Shown here one piece after another: positions 9,413 to 19,900 of a DNA stretch of 64,000 nt. The position numbers and the translations under genes were made by a program. The notes under the pieces were generated by a model. The model made no database searches. It was not told the origin of the DNA and was given only the letters and a program-made list of their open reading frames with translations. Each line of letters begins with the position of its first letter. Position 1 is the stretch's first letter. The DNA comes from Gracilaria gracilis (taxonomy: Eukaryota > Rhodophyta > Florideophyceae > Gracilariales > Gracilariaceae), in the NCBI GenBank assembly GCA_030374805.1, contig JARGSG010000083.1:62001-126000 (forward strand), read 5' to 3'.

Positions 9413-11332
9413 CTAAGTATCCGCCTTCGCACGAAGGTACGATTTGTCGGGAACACGTTCCCGCTCGGCGGGCGTCAACGACTCATAATGGAGAACAATT
9501 TTTGCCATCTCCCTGAATGGTAACATACAGTTCGGGGCAATATGACCAGGTTTGTAGCAAACATGGCATATGAGCTGGCGAAGAGAATCCGCATTGGGCG
9601 GCTTTCGCTCCTGTCTCGGGGGGTAGGGATCCCTCCACCCGGGACGGGAGTTTCTGTATCCGCCGGAGTGCGTCACTGGCAATGCCGGAACATGATTACC
9701 GGCGTACAGAGCAGCATCCGAATCTTCGGTTGTCGGTCCCATCGTGGATGGCAGGTCCGACGTTGCCAAAGATTGGTCACTCTGCACTAGGTGCACGTTG
9801 TCGTAGTTAGCATGGGCTGAACCTCTCGATTGATGCTGTGATAAATCCCTCTCTTCCAGATGGAATAGACGGCGTGTGCGAGACTTAATGCCGGCACGTG
9901 CCCGTGCCGCATCACCCTCAGCTTGGGCAAATTGAACCAGCTCCAAGTAGGAGATCTTCCGCTTGTTCTCCCGATAACGGGCTACCAAAGTCCTAATCGA
10001 GGGAACCAAGCCATCCACAAACATGGTACATCGCTCGGCCGCGGAGTAGACGTTCCCACAGCGGTGAAAGGCCTTATTCAACCGTGTAGAATGAACGGTC
10101 TCCGTCTCTTCCGGTCCTTGCTTCGTGTCGCGCAATGCGAGTGTGGCCTTTTGAATTGCGTTTCCTGTAGCGTAGGATCGCAGGAGGTACTGTACAGCCT
10201 CTGGCCAACAGGTCACTCCTCCCTCGGAGGCACGAGACGATCCGCGGACAGAGTTGTACTGGTCCTCGGCCATACCTTTTAAAAAGTAAGGCAGTGCGAT
10301 GTAGGCTTGCGCCTCAGACATCTGAAGTACATCGGCTTCCCCAACATATCGGGCGAGAAAGTCCAACACTAGGATTGGATCCTGCCCAGAGAACTTATTG
10401 GGCTTCAGTGTGAGCTCCAGCCTCTTAATGTGGTCTTTCACTCGTCCAGTCCCGCGAGGGGTCCTTTCTCCACTGGAGTCTTCCAGCCGATAATATCGGT
10501 ACGACAGCAACTTCCGATACAATAAATTCGTCGGCTTCAGTTCCTTGAGTCCAAGGTGCTTTCGTCCTTTAGAACGGCTCCGGGCAACGCCTTGCGTGGC
10601 CTCGGTGGCCCGGGAACCGGTAGCACGAGAGCGTCGGGGCTCGTCCTCACTTTCCGAAGAATCGGTTGACGAATCCCTAACTTGGGCATTAGACTCAGAG
10701 GATGAAGAAGAAGACGAATCAGGTTCCAATTTAACCTTTCTCTTCTTTCCCGCATGGCGGTCCTTGGAGCGGTGCGACTTCCGAGAACCTTCGGAAACCG
10801 GCACGCCGGGCGCCACAGCATCGTGGATGATGGTGTGCTCGACCGTTTCCAGACGGGCCGCTAAGCGGTTTAAACGATCAGCTGCCTGCTCATGCAGGAC
10901 AGCCGATTCCTTTCGGTCTTCCATGATCTGGTTGACATTAGACCGTAAGACACGGACGTCTTGCGAAACATCCCGAACATCGGCTTCGTACAGCCGTTGC
11001 CGGAGTTTCGTAATGTCGTGAATCAGAGCCACGTGAGAGTTCTGCATCACGCGCACTTGTGCCTCTAATTCACGGAGGGTATACTCGTCGGACCTCGACG
11101 ACATGGCTTCAGCCGCTTGCGCGGAATTAGCCGGTTCTTGAGCTGGTGGGGCCCCATTGTTGGTACGGGGACCCCGGGAAGCCGGTGCTTGAGCGGTATC
11201 ACCCGGGACGTTCAGTACATCCGTTGGTAACGGCGGGAGGCTTTGAGCCAGTCCAGATGATTCCGGTGGTCCGGCAATTGGGCCAGGTGCAGACCCAGCC
11301 TTCGAGCGACCGTTGTTACGGCGAGATGTCAT
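9413..11332 (-). CDS. Element A Gag polyprotein, C-terminally truncated
   Basis: 639 codons from the ATG at 11332, the first ATG after the PBS. The N-terminal third has a coiled-coil-like heptad region with LRELEAQVRV, then a Ser/Asp/Lys-rich stretch. The central capsid-like retrotransposon Gag domain includes ILVLDFLARYV, GVTCWPEAVQYLLRSYA and LNKAFHRCGNVYSAAERCTMFVDGL. Near the end is a zinc knuckle, CHVCYKPGHIAPNC (CX2CX4HX4C), which binds element RNA. A TAG at 9413 cuts the protein about 32 codons before the ancestral end. After that stop the same frame continues to QKN and a TGA, just as B ends in QKN. Gag would pack element RNA into cytoplasmic particles. Confidence 0.9.
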   Translation of the reverse strand: MTSRRNNGRSKAGSAPGPIAGPPESSGLAQSLPPLPTDVLNVPGDTAQAPASRGPRTNNGAPPAQEPANSAQAAEAMSSRSDEYTLRELEAQVRVMQNSHVALIHDITKLRQRLYEADVRDVSQDVRVLRSNVNQIMEDRKESAVLHEQAADRLNRLAARLETVEHTIIHDAVAPGVPVSEGSRKSHRSKDRHAGKKRKVKLEPDSSSSSSSESNAQVRDSSTDSSESEDEPRRSRATGSRATEATQGVARSRSKGRKHLGLKELKPTNLLYRKLLSYRYYRLEDSSGERTPRGTGRVKDHIKRLELTLKPNKFSGQDPILVLDFLARYVGEADVLQMSEAQAYIALPYFLKGMAEDQYNSVRGSSRASEGGVTCWPEAVQYLLRSYATGNAIQKATLALRDTKQGPEETETVHSTRLNKAFHRCGNVYSAAERCTMFVDGLVPSIRTLVARYRENKRKISYLELVQFAQAEGDAARARAGIKSRTRRLFHLEERDLSQHQSRGSAHANYDNVHLVQSDQSLATSDLPSTMGPTTEDSDAALYAGNHVPALPVTHSGGYRNSRPGWRDPYPPRQERKPPNADSLRQLICHVCYKPGHIAPNCMLPFREMAKIVLHYESLTPAERERVPDKSYLRAKADT

Positions 11333-11464
11333 TGTCCGCCGAAGCAATCGGGAGTTTTAAACGAACGATTACCGCTTCCAGCAATGGCGCAAAGTGGATT
11401 CTCCCCACGGAAAGAGATACAGCACCAGTTTCGACTACAACAAATGTTGGCCAGAAAGCCGTTC

Positions 11465-11480
11465 CTAAGTCGGGAGACCA
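11465..11480 (-). other. Primer-binding site of element A
   Basis: The plus strand reads CTAAGTCGGGAGACCA two bases from the 5' LTR. On the minus strand it begins TGGTCTCCCGACTTAG, complementary to a tRNA 3' end with CCA. The same 16 bases stand at the same place in element B (42403-42418) while neighbouring sequence differs. I cannot name the tRNA. Confidence 0.75.
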
Positions 11481-11482
11481 CT

Positions 11483-12333
11483 TGTGGGGCAAAGCCGGGA
11501 ACGGAAGGAAAGAACACAAACCGCGCCAGCGGCTACGCACCCAAGGTGTTCAGCCTTGCTCCTTATTGGGGCAGAGCAGTGGCAGAACCCTCCGATGAGG
11601 CCGACACGTGCCGGGCGTAACTCCGGGCAGCCTCTTCCTGACTTACAGACGGAGGTTGGGGGTGGCAATCGGGTTGCCAACAGGATGGATTCCACTGGGT
11701 GTGGCGTATCCCGTGGCAAAAGGGACGAGATAGAAGGTAGCAAAATGAGCCGCACTGCGGAGCACAGACTCGTGAGAGCTGGGAATAATCCCGAGACAAA
11801 AAGGGGCAAACCTGTACAACAGGGCGAAGTGTAACGAAGCCGTAAGACGGAAAAACAGAAAGAGTGTATGGAAGAATGATAAATAAGAGGCCGTAACGAC
11901 GGATCGGTGCTTCTCGGTGACGGAGGTGGATAACTTGTCCGGATAAGCGGCGGTATTCCCCGGGAATGGGGCGAAAGACCGTGCGTAAGCGGAACTCAAG
12001 CTAAAGCCAAGGCCTCGTTGAGGTTTTATTCCCGTACAGTGGCGGCAAGTGCCGCCACTTATATACGGCTGACAAATATCACTACAATATCTAAGTACCC
12101 GGCACGCCGGCCAACACTACCCACGTGTACCTCCGTGGCACACTTGCAACGGCGCATCCGGTAATCGGGCGCGGGCACACACGTGTCGCGCCAATCCTAC
12201 CCTTCATAGGCGGATCCCTAATCCGGGCCAAATAGGCAAATAGACTTCATAATAGTAGGAAGTTCAGCCGAAAATAACAACGGATATATGAGTGGCATCC
12301 CCCTCAGTCCCTGCCAAGGGCAATTGATCTACA
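11483..12333 (-). repeat. 5' LTR of element A
   Basis: 851 bp, partner of 232-1082, starting TGTGGGGC and ending GATCTACA, followed by the target duplication ATTTT. As the upstream LTR on the minus strand it would carry the promoter for gag-pol. The GC hairpin lies at 12038-12059. Confidence 0.95.
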
Positions 12334-13152
12334 ATTTTTAAAGAGTGGCTCGGTCGATTTTCCAGCTACATACGCTCAACCTCCTCTACACGTAAGGTGT
12401 TATTACTTCTTGACAATTCCAGATGTCATGGTAATAATGACGTACTTTTTGTTCATGATAACGTGAATGTGTTATTTCTCCCGCCCAACACCACGTCAAA
12501 AATACAACCGATGGACGCTGGAATTATAGCTTCAATGAAAAAACGGTACAGAAGATTTCAGTACGAGAAAGCTCTGGACAATATTGATGCGAATGTGAAG
12601 AATATTTATTGCATTGATCAACTGCAAGCTATGAAGAAGATGAATATTATATGAAAAGATCTTCCAAACACTGGGTTTTGGAATTGTTGGTTGCATAAAA
12701 AGATAATGGATGGGGTTAAAATGGCACCGAGAGTGGGAGAAACGGAACAAAGGCTCACATAGGAATTGACAGTGTTCATAAATCAACTAGTGTCCCCTCA
12801 TCAGAGACAAAGTGGTAGAATTACGGTAGATTCGCTTCTGAATTTTGAAGGTGAAAATGATGACTGCATCTTCGAGCCGTCAATCGAATGATTGGCTGCG
12901 GTTGCTGCTGATGCTATAAATGCAGAGCAAAATGGTGAGGGAAATTTTGAGGAAGAGGAGAGTTTATTGGAAGACTTTACGCTTGACGGTAAGCTTATGT
13001 TTTTGGTTGTTGTCAGAGAAGTGCTTAGAGAACAGAGTATTGAATTTCAAGCTGTTTGGAGTGCTCTGCGTAGAGCACAGAAAAATTTAAAACGGGATAT
13101 GAGGCAAACGATGCGTCAAACGTGGTTGACGTCGTTCTTCGGCCTCGACTGA
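12334..13152 (+). pseudogene. pogo/Tigger-type DDE transposase, 3' portion
   Basis: Continues the frame cut at 231. It reads KEWLGRF, then LLLLDNSRCHG, which holds the second catalytic Asp. VLFLPPNTTSKIQPMDAGII follows with the third acidic residue, and then KRYRRFQYEKAL. All later sequence stays in one frame but meets three stops (12652 TGA, 12760 TAG, 12889 TGA). The tail includes NCWLHKKI and an acidic region typical of these proteins, ending at 13152. Decay is by point mutation only, without frameshifts. Confidence 0.85.
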
Positions 13153-13292
13153 GTCAGAAAGGGTACTCAAAACAGCCTACACTAGGCAGTAGTGTTCCTA
13201 TGTTATGGTTTTTTGTTCCCTTCGATATAGAGATAAACTGTCTATAAGGATACGGGAGTGCTAAACGCTCTACATCCTTATAACGAGGATTC

Positions 13293-13384
13293 ACTGTACC
13301 GCGCTGCACAAGGCCGCTCGGAGTGGACACGTGGCCGTCGTGGAATTGCTGATCGCGCGCGGCGCTGACGTGCACCACGCAACC
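13293..13384 (+). pseudogene. Isolated ankyrin-repeat fragment
   Basis: About 90 bases that translate as LHKAARSGHVAVVELLIARG and are almost identical to the first repeat of the ankyrin gene starting near 15166. It lacks the rest of the gene and is followed at once by the duplicated segment 13385-13561. It is best seen as a broken copy left by local duplication. Confidence 0.7.
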
Positions 13385-13561
13385 TGTCGATGGCTACCCA
13401 CTAGGCCAACGCAACGTAGTAAATTGCGTACTCCAAAGATGCCCGTAGAAATTAGTGAAAAAGTGGTTCTTCGTAATTTCCTATAGGCATGCTAATTCAG
13501 AGTTTACTAAGCTATATAAACACGTCTGCTTACAGAACCTTTTGGTTCTCCGAATCGACAC
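13385..13561 (+). repeat. Local direct duplication, copy 1 (empty site)
   Basis: This segment recurs at 13928-13944 plus 14992-15151. The 160 bases from 13402 match 14992-15151 with one visible difference (CTGCT against CTGAT). In this copy CCCACTAGGCC is uninterrupted. In the second copy the same point holds the DNA transposon 13947-14991. The spacing and near identity point to a recent local duplication. Confidence 0.9.
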
Positions 13562-13927
13562 TCGATCTTTTTCCGCTCTGAAATTTTCGAGAATTACCTC
13601 GGAAACTTTTGGAGTAACATTCCCGCATTAGTTCTTTGAAAGTTTTGATTATTCCACCTATTGATTCCAAGGCAAATTTTCTGAATGATCGGGCCATCAA
13701 ATCTACCTTGATCTCGTTCGACTCACACAAGATCAACTGTAAGCCTTTCACCTTGCATTCATTGTTACTCTTCTGCCCCGACCTTGCCGTACGTCTCTGC
13801 GCACGGCTTACAGGTGCCAGGTTCTGCGTTTTCGCAAAGTCAAATTGAGGGTGAAATCAATTCTCTCGGGACTCGAACCCGGAACTCAGTGGGTGGCGCC
13901 ATGTTCCTGCACATGCAAAGTCATGAC
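13562..13927. other. Spacer without recognised gene
   Basis: No convincing coding frame. At 13868-13885 the minus strand holds GGTTCGAGTCC, a perfect RNA polymerase III B-box or tRNA T-arm motif. No full cloverleaf can be drawn around it. Confidence 0.5.
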
Positions 13928-13946
13928 TGTCGATGGCTACCCACTA

Positions 13947-14991
13947 GTGTCTATTTGACAACTGACCTCATATGAGGTCAATTGACCTCATATGAGGTCA
14001 AAATATAACACTCTATAAAAATTGATGTAAACCAGTTCAGAGTCTCTAAAGCACCTTTCTAGAACCGCATTCGGCATCACATTCATGGCGGAGTAGAACA
14101 TCTAGTACAAAGAACGACGCTGAGTAGTAATTGGGGAAAAGATATATTTGCTACATTAGAAATTTTAATCAAATTTTAACTTCTTCAACGAAAAGAAGTT
14201 TTTTTATCCTTTTTCCTAAAGTAAACCAGAAAACCTCGACAACATATATTCAACCTGTTTCTAATTGCTCTCAGAATAAAGGGTGTTAACGGCCTGGTAT
14301 AATTTACAATAGTTTTTCCACAACTTTGAAATGCCGGACTTCTCAAATTTAATAGAAATTCTATCTGGAAAGCTATGGACATCATTTTTGCAGACTTGTG
14401 AAACTTTCACGTTACAAAACTGTTCTTGAGGCTCTTTTAGGTGCAATGATGCGAACTGAAACAAAAACAAACCTGATAATGGTACTGCTTTACGACTTCA
14501 TGTGACTCAATGTACTATAAAGATTGAATGTTCTTTGCGTAGGCCAGTATGGTAAATGTGTTTAAAAGCAGTCAGAATGCTTATATATCTCTTGCACACA
14601 TACGTTTGGCTCATTTAATATTAAAAAGTGCGTTATCTCAATACTAGCTGATCGTCAAGAACTATAGCAACAAAAACATTCAGTACTTTTGAAGCATTAT
14701 AAGCAGTTTTTAAGTTATATGTAGAATTTTTGGGCGTTTAAACCTAAATAGTAATTCTACATGCAATCAGATGACTACTAAAGCACTTATTGCTTGGAAT
14801 TGGTTCGCTTCAAATGGTTATTTGGGGTTATGAAACTAGTTTGATTGCATAATTGTAGCTGTTTTCTAATGAATCGCTGAATTATGTGCAAAGCTTTATC
14901 CAATTTTTTACATTTCTCTCACTATCTGTGCTAACCTCATATGAGGTCATTTTGACCTTATATGAGGTCAACGCGCTGGTCCGATAGACAC
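13947..14991. mobile_element. Non-autonomous TA-inserting DNA transposon with palindromic subterminal repeats
   Basis: 1045 bp, bounded by GTGTCTAT and ATAGACAC, and flanked by TA (13945-13946, 14992-14993). Inside each end lie two copies of an 18-base palindrome, TGACCTCATATGAGGTCA: 13963-13980 and 13983-14000 exact, 14932-14949 and 14953-14970 with one change each. The interior is AT-rich and has no coding frame. The unfilled target is preserved at 13385-13412. TA duplication fits Tc1/mariner-pogo type transposases, such as the decayed one at the start of the window, but the link is only inferred. Confidence 0.85.
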
Positions 14992-15151
14992 TAGGCCAAC
15001 GCAACGTAGTAAATTGCGTACTCCAAAGATGCCCGTAGAAATTAGTGAAAAAGTGGTTCTTCGTAATTTCCTATAGGCATGCTAATTCAGAGTTTACTAA
15101 GCTATATAAACACGTCTGATTACAGAACCTTTTGGTTCTCCGAATCGACAC
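14992..15151 (+). repeat. Local direct duplication, copy 2 (filled site)
   Basis: Matches 13402-13561 with one visible difference over 160 bases. It follows the right end of the DNA transposon and leads directly into the ankyrin-repeat gene. Confidence 0.9.
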
Positions 15152-16427
15152 AACCAAAGATGGCAATACCGCGCTGCACAAGGCCGCTCGGAGTGGACAC
15201 GTGGCCGTCGTGGAATTGCTGATCGCGCGCGGCGCTGGCGTGGACCACGCAGCCAAAGATGGCAATACTGCGCTGCACGAGGCCGCTCGGAGTGGACACG
15301 TGGCTGTCGTTGAGGCGCTGCTGGCGCTCAGCGCCGACATGAACCGCTCGGAGTGGACACGTGGCCGTCGTCGAAGCGCTGCTGGCGCGCGGCGCTGACG
15401 TAAACGGCAAAGCGAATAACTATGCTGCATTGCACTGCGCCGCTGGCAAAGGACACGTGGCAGCCGTGAAAGCGCTGCTGGCGCGCGGCGCCGACATGAA
15501 AAGCAAAAATGGAATGGGCTGGACAGCGATGCAGTTTGCCGCCAGTCAAGGACACGTAGCGGTCGTAGAAGTGCTGCGGGCGCACGGCGGCAGCAGGAGA
15601 AGCTTAATCAATATTAATCCGTCCATGGCCTTCACTTCGTTGCGCCCCCGCGCCGACAAGCGCAAAACGAAATAAAACGGAAAGGCGCCGCTATTGCCGC
15701 AATCGAAACACAGCACCGCCGCAAACGTCGAGTGCGGTGTCCAGGAGGCTCGAATTCTCCAGAACGCGCTGCAATCAGTGCTGCAACGATCCAATGCCGC
15801 GTCAGAACAATGCTTGACGCTCATCAACCAGCACAATTGTTCCCAATCGGTAGCCGAGTGGAACGCCGCGCACAGCCTTCTTTTGCTTGCCGTGCGCGAC
15901 GGCGAGGCGCACCCGCTTGATGTGAACGGTCAGCTCTACTACTGGAAGGATCAGCTGTATTCTACCGTTTCCGATCTTTGCATACAGAACGAACAGGACA
16001 AGCAGGTCATTTTCCGATGCTTGCGCAAAGCACAACAGCTCCAACTCATTGATTCTGCCGATGCATACATACTGGGCATGCATGTTATGGAAGCTGTTCG
16101 ATCGGACGTATTCTCTCTCAAGAAAGCCGGATTGATGCTCTTGGAACGCGTTTTACGTCTTGAGGCATCAGTGGAAGATGTCCGAACTGCCTTTCAAAGC
16201 TACCAAAAACGGCAACTGTACTCCAATCTGGTGGGCATTGCACTCAGCTTGATCCCAATGGCAGGGGGAGCTGTAGCAAAGGCGTTCGAAGTGGGCGGTG
16301 ACGTGTACGGAGATCTTTCTGCCGCCGATATTATTGAATACTCCCTGTCCGCAGCTGCAGTCTTCCTGGACGAAGAAAACTTCTCAAATCTACCGGAGAG
16401 CAAACAGCAGGATATTATTAGCGTATT
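15132..16427 (+). pseudogene. Ankyrin-repeat gene, 5' part, interrupted by element D
   Basis: Ankyrin repeats (HKAARSGHVAVVELLIARGA, HEAARSGHVAVVEALLA, HCAAGKGHVAAVKALLARGA, QFAASQGHVAVVEVLRAHGG) run from about 15160 to 15600, with a frame change near 15340 caused by loss of part of one repeat. A TAA at 15673 is followed in the same frame by about 245 open codons. These hold a helical domain with VQEARILQNALQSVLQR, LLERVLRLEAS and a Gly/Ala-rich hydrophobic helix IALSLIPMAGGAVAKAFE. I do not recognise that domain. The frame runs into the LTR of element D at 16428 and resumes at 22037. A reliable start codon is not visible, and N-terminal sequence may be lost. Ankyrin repeats bind proteins; the true partner is unknown. 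Confidence 0.75.
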
Positions 16428-16870
16428 TGTTGATGAGTGGCGGGAGACAGGCAGACGGAAAGGAAAGATGGGGGCAGAACAAAAGGTCGAAAAGAGAAAG
16501 CGAACGGAAGGGCACACCTCTGGCGAACTGGCTTCTGCCTTCGCCGAGGTCACTCCCGGTCTTAGGCCGGGAGCTTTTATTGTGTTTGCCCGCGACCTCT
16601 TTGTCGAAGAGGATCGCTCGAGGTCGGCTCAGTGCGGATCCAGCAATGAACGCAAACCTCCAAAGAGTAAAGGAAATTCACATATGCAAATTTTACACGC
16701 GACTGTGTCAGCCCCATCTCGGTCCTACACTTTCCATCGCGGCTCATTTGGAGCAGCTGTTTGATCTGGTGAGCTCCTTGCTCCGTTCCACGCACCGCCC
16801 GAGGGATACGCGCCAGTGTACGCGTCCGTACACCTGTTCCGCCGCGTTGCTGTCGTGATATTTCACAACA
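16428..16870 (-). repeat. 3' LTR of element D
   Basis: 443 bp, starts TGTTGATGAG and ends TTTCACAACA. It carries an inverted repeat CTCCCGG..CCGGGAG near 16552-16571, followed by TTTTATTG. On the minus strand this is the downstream LTR. It looks identical to 21594-22036. Confidence 0.95.
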
Positions 16871-16911
16871 GCGCCCCATGAGCTGCCCTGCGTAAGCTTG
16901 TGGTAGCTCAG

Positions 16912-19900
16912 TTAAATTGAATTCACGACGGCACGCTGCCGACTCGTGCCATTTGCAGAGACATCGTCGATGTATTCCTGCGCCAGCACCGGGACATCCA
17001 ATTTCAGTGACTCTAGAGTAACCCAATCCCGTTCTTCGTCTGAAAACCCTTTCCATTTAACTAAAAGCTGCACTTCACCGTCCTTTCTTCTTATATCTTC
17101 AAAGCGATCAATGACAAGCATTTCACCCTCCTGGTAGACAAGATGTTCCTTAAGCGATTCAGTTACGTTGTAGTCCTTATTTCGAAAGAACTTTAGACGC
17201 CGACCGTGAACGTCCTGCTTCTTTCCATTCAAAAGATTCTCCACAGTAAAGATGTACTCCGATTTGCACGAAACAACCCGAAAAGGTCCAATCCACAACA
17301 AGGAAGGCTTTCTGCCTTTCTCGCGTTTCAGCAATCCTCGAAGAACAAAATCACCCTCGGTGAAATTGACTGGTCTGACGCCAGTTTTACGATTGTGCGC
17401 CTTGACTGCACTCTCTCGTTTTCGATGAGTGCGTATCGCCACATCCTTGTGCATACTGTCGAGAGCAGTCTGCAACCTACCAATGTTCATTCTCTGCTTT
17501 GCTCTCACTTCTTCGACGCTTTGGACTTCGGCCACGCCTCCAACCTTTCTCTTGATTGCTGTCAACGGGGAATCCTGCGGCAAACCAGTAAATGCGGTGA
17601 GTGGGCACCGGCTACCCAATCTCTCCAAGATGGAATTGTTTAGCGTCGACTGAACGATTGGAAGGACAGCAGGCCAGCACACCTGAGGAAGCTGAAATTC
17701 GGACAAAAGTGCTCTTGTAGCTTTCAAGAGTTCGCGACACACGACCTCGACTGTACCATTAGACCATGGGCAGTAGGCGAGAGTAAAGTGGTGCGAAGAC
17801 TTCAGAGTCTCCCGCAAAAGATCGACCAGTTCATTCTTGAAGTGGGGACCGCGATCGGAGACCCAGTGCTCTACGACACCAAAAGATGCAAACCAGCGGA
17901 TAAGGACCTCAGATACGACTTCTGCGGTAGCCTCCTTCGCTGGGGTAAGCCAGAGATAACCACTGTGGTCATCCTTCAGAACTAGGACGTAGCAGTATCC
18001 TTCTTCACCTTTCGACATGTAACAGAAATCAAAATGCAGCATCTTGTTTGGTAGGTCAGCGTGCAGAGCGTGTCCAAGTGGTCTGCGAATGATCGTACCT
18101 GCTTCTGTACAGAGGCAGTGTAAGCAAGAACGGACAAAGGCTTCGACATCCTTCGGCATATGCTCCCAATAGAAATGGCTCTGTAGTGTAGCTTGAGTCA
18201 CTTTCCAACTACGATGTCCTCCCATTCCGGTGTGTGCCGCGACGAGTATCCTGAGCTTCATCATCTGATCCTCGCTACAAATCCAATGGATTTCTTTCTC
18301 GTCCTTCCAACCTTCTTCTGTCTTCTTGAACCGCTTCGGCGGTTTCGAATTTGCGGTTTCTTGGGATGAGATAATATCCGGTAGCGAGGGCCAATCCAGC
18401 CTAGAGTCTGTTCCAGGACTTATCGGTGCCAACAGTAGAGATTTGAGGCGGCCGATAGTGCGAGAGCTGATGGTTGCCTTGGCCAGTACGGCCCATCTTG
18501 TCAGCATGTCTGCCCAAACATTTTGCTCGCCGGGAAGGTGTTCGATAACGTATCGAAACGCGCTGAGTTTCAGGGCCCAGCGCATCAGTTTGCTTGCTGT
18601 GTGGCGTGCAATCCCGGGATTCTTCCCGTAGGGGTCGTATAAATATACGAGGTTGGCGTGGTCCGCGAAAATTGACACCTCCCGGCCAGTGATGAGGTAG
18701 TCGAGCCGGCACATTGCTTCGACTATTGCGAATCCCTCTTTCTCCGGCACGCTCCAATTCGAAGCAGATCCTGTAAAGGATCCCGACAAGAAACAAAGTG
18801 GCGAGTGGTCCTGTTTGTCAACATCTTCGTGCCGTTGCGACATCGGCACTTGTGTCAAAATTGCAGACCAGTGCGTATCGGACGCGTCCGTGAACAAACA
18901 GATCCTGTGGTCGGGTTTCGGGTGCGCAAGTTTCACAGAAGCGGCTAGTTGCTGTTTGATGGTGTCGAAAGCAGCATCGTGGTCAGCGCCCCACGAGCTG
19001 GTGATGAAAATCTTGCGCACGGCTTGCTTCGTACGTTTTCCAGCTTTGGAGTAGGCGGCCTCCATCAGAGCGTGTAGAGGCGCCACGGTCTCTGAATAAG
19101 CTGGAATAGAGTTCCGCATCCAATTCGTAGCACACAGAAGCTGTTGGAGCTGATCTGCTGCCGTAGGCTTCTTCATTTCCATCAGAGAAGAGAAATGTCG
19201 TGGGTGATACTGGATGCCTTCCGAAGATATTATTCTTCCACAGAACTGTACTTCCTTGTCAAACAAATTTGACTTTTCGGCGTGTATCTTGATGCCGACC
19301 TCTTCGCAAACGCAAAAATATGCTTCGAGACTGTCTAACAATTCCGTTTCGTTCTGTGCGTAGAATAAAAAATCGTCAAGCCACTGAATCATCTTGTCCA
19401 CGCGGCCTGCGAACTTTTCTTGCAACACGGCTTGGAAATGCGTCCCAGAATCACTGCCACCCTGGAGCAGACGTCTGGAGGAGTAAATGCCAACGGGTGT
19501 CTGAATGGACATGAACTCCTGGGACCGTTCCTCCAAGGGTACCTGCCAGTACCCGTGTGCAAGGTCGATATTCGCAAAACAGGTGCTGCCGGCTACGTCC
19601 TGAAACTTCGATTCCAAGTGAGGCATAGACGGCTGGATTGGAATTGTTTGGGAGTTGGGTCCTCGGAGGTCTACAGTAAACCTTAGCTTGGTAGAGCCGG
19701 GCTTTGGTACAGCCAGGGCTGGGCTCGCCCATCTGGCCCTAGGGTTTTTGTAGATTGCTCCCACTGCCTCCAGCTCGCGGATCGTCTGGATATTAAAATC
19801 TCTCTGTTGCGGAGCGTAGCGACGTTGCGGGGATCTCAGGGGCCGGGCGTCCTGATTAGGGGTTATCACAAGCGCCGGAACTTTTGCTGGAGGGTCGGCT

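Larger units (their letters stand above)
227..12338 (-). mobile_element. Ty3/gypsy LTR retrotransposon A, full length, nested and decayed
   Basis: A complete element with two 851-bp LTRs (232-1082 and 11483-12333) that start TG and end CA. It is flanked by the direct repeat ATTTT at 227-231 and 12334-12338. gag-pol runs on the minus strand from right to left. The order is PBS, gag, PR-RT-RNase H, integrase, a long linker and chromodomain, and then a large ORF on the opposite strand before the PPT. The LTRs show roughly a dozen differences, so the copy is not very young. Defects seen: a premature TAG near the gag end, DTG changed to DMG in the protease, a 542-bp solo LTR between RT and RNase H, and a 2-base insertion in the integrase tail. 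It sits inside a pogo-type transposase reading frame. Confidence 0.95.

Noticed and set aside
13850-13947. tRNA-like sequence on the minus strand with a perfect GGTTCGAGTCC T-arm
   Set aside because: The acceptor, D and anticodon arms cannot be paired around it. It may be a SINE or decayed tRNA, but not a tRNA gene.
15673-15730. Possible intron joining the ankyrin repeats to the helical domain
   Set aside because: No convincing splice sites; both parts share one frame with a single TAA between, so a nonsense change is simpler.
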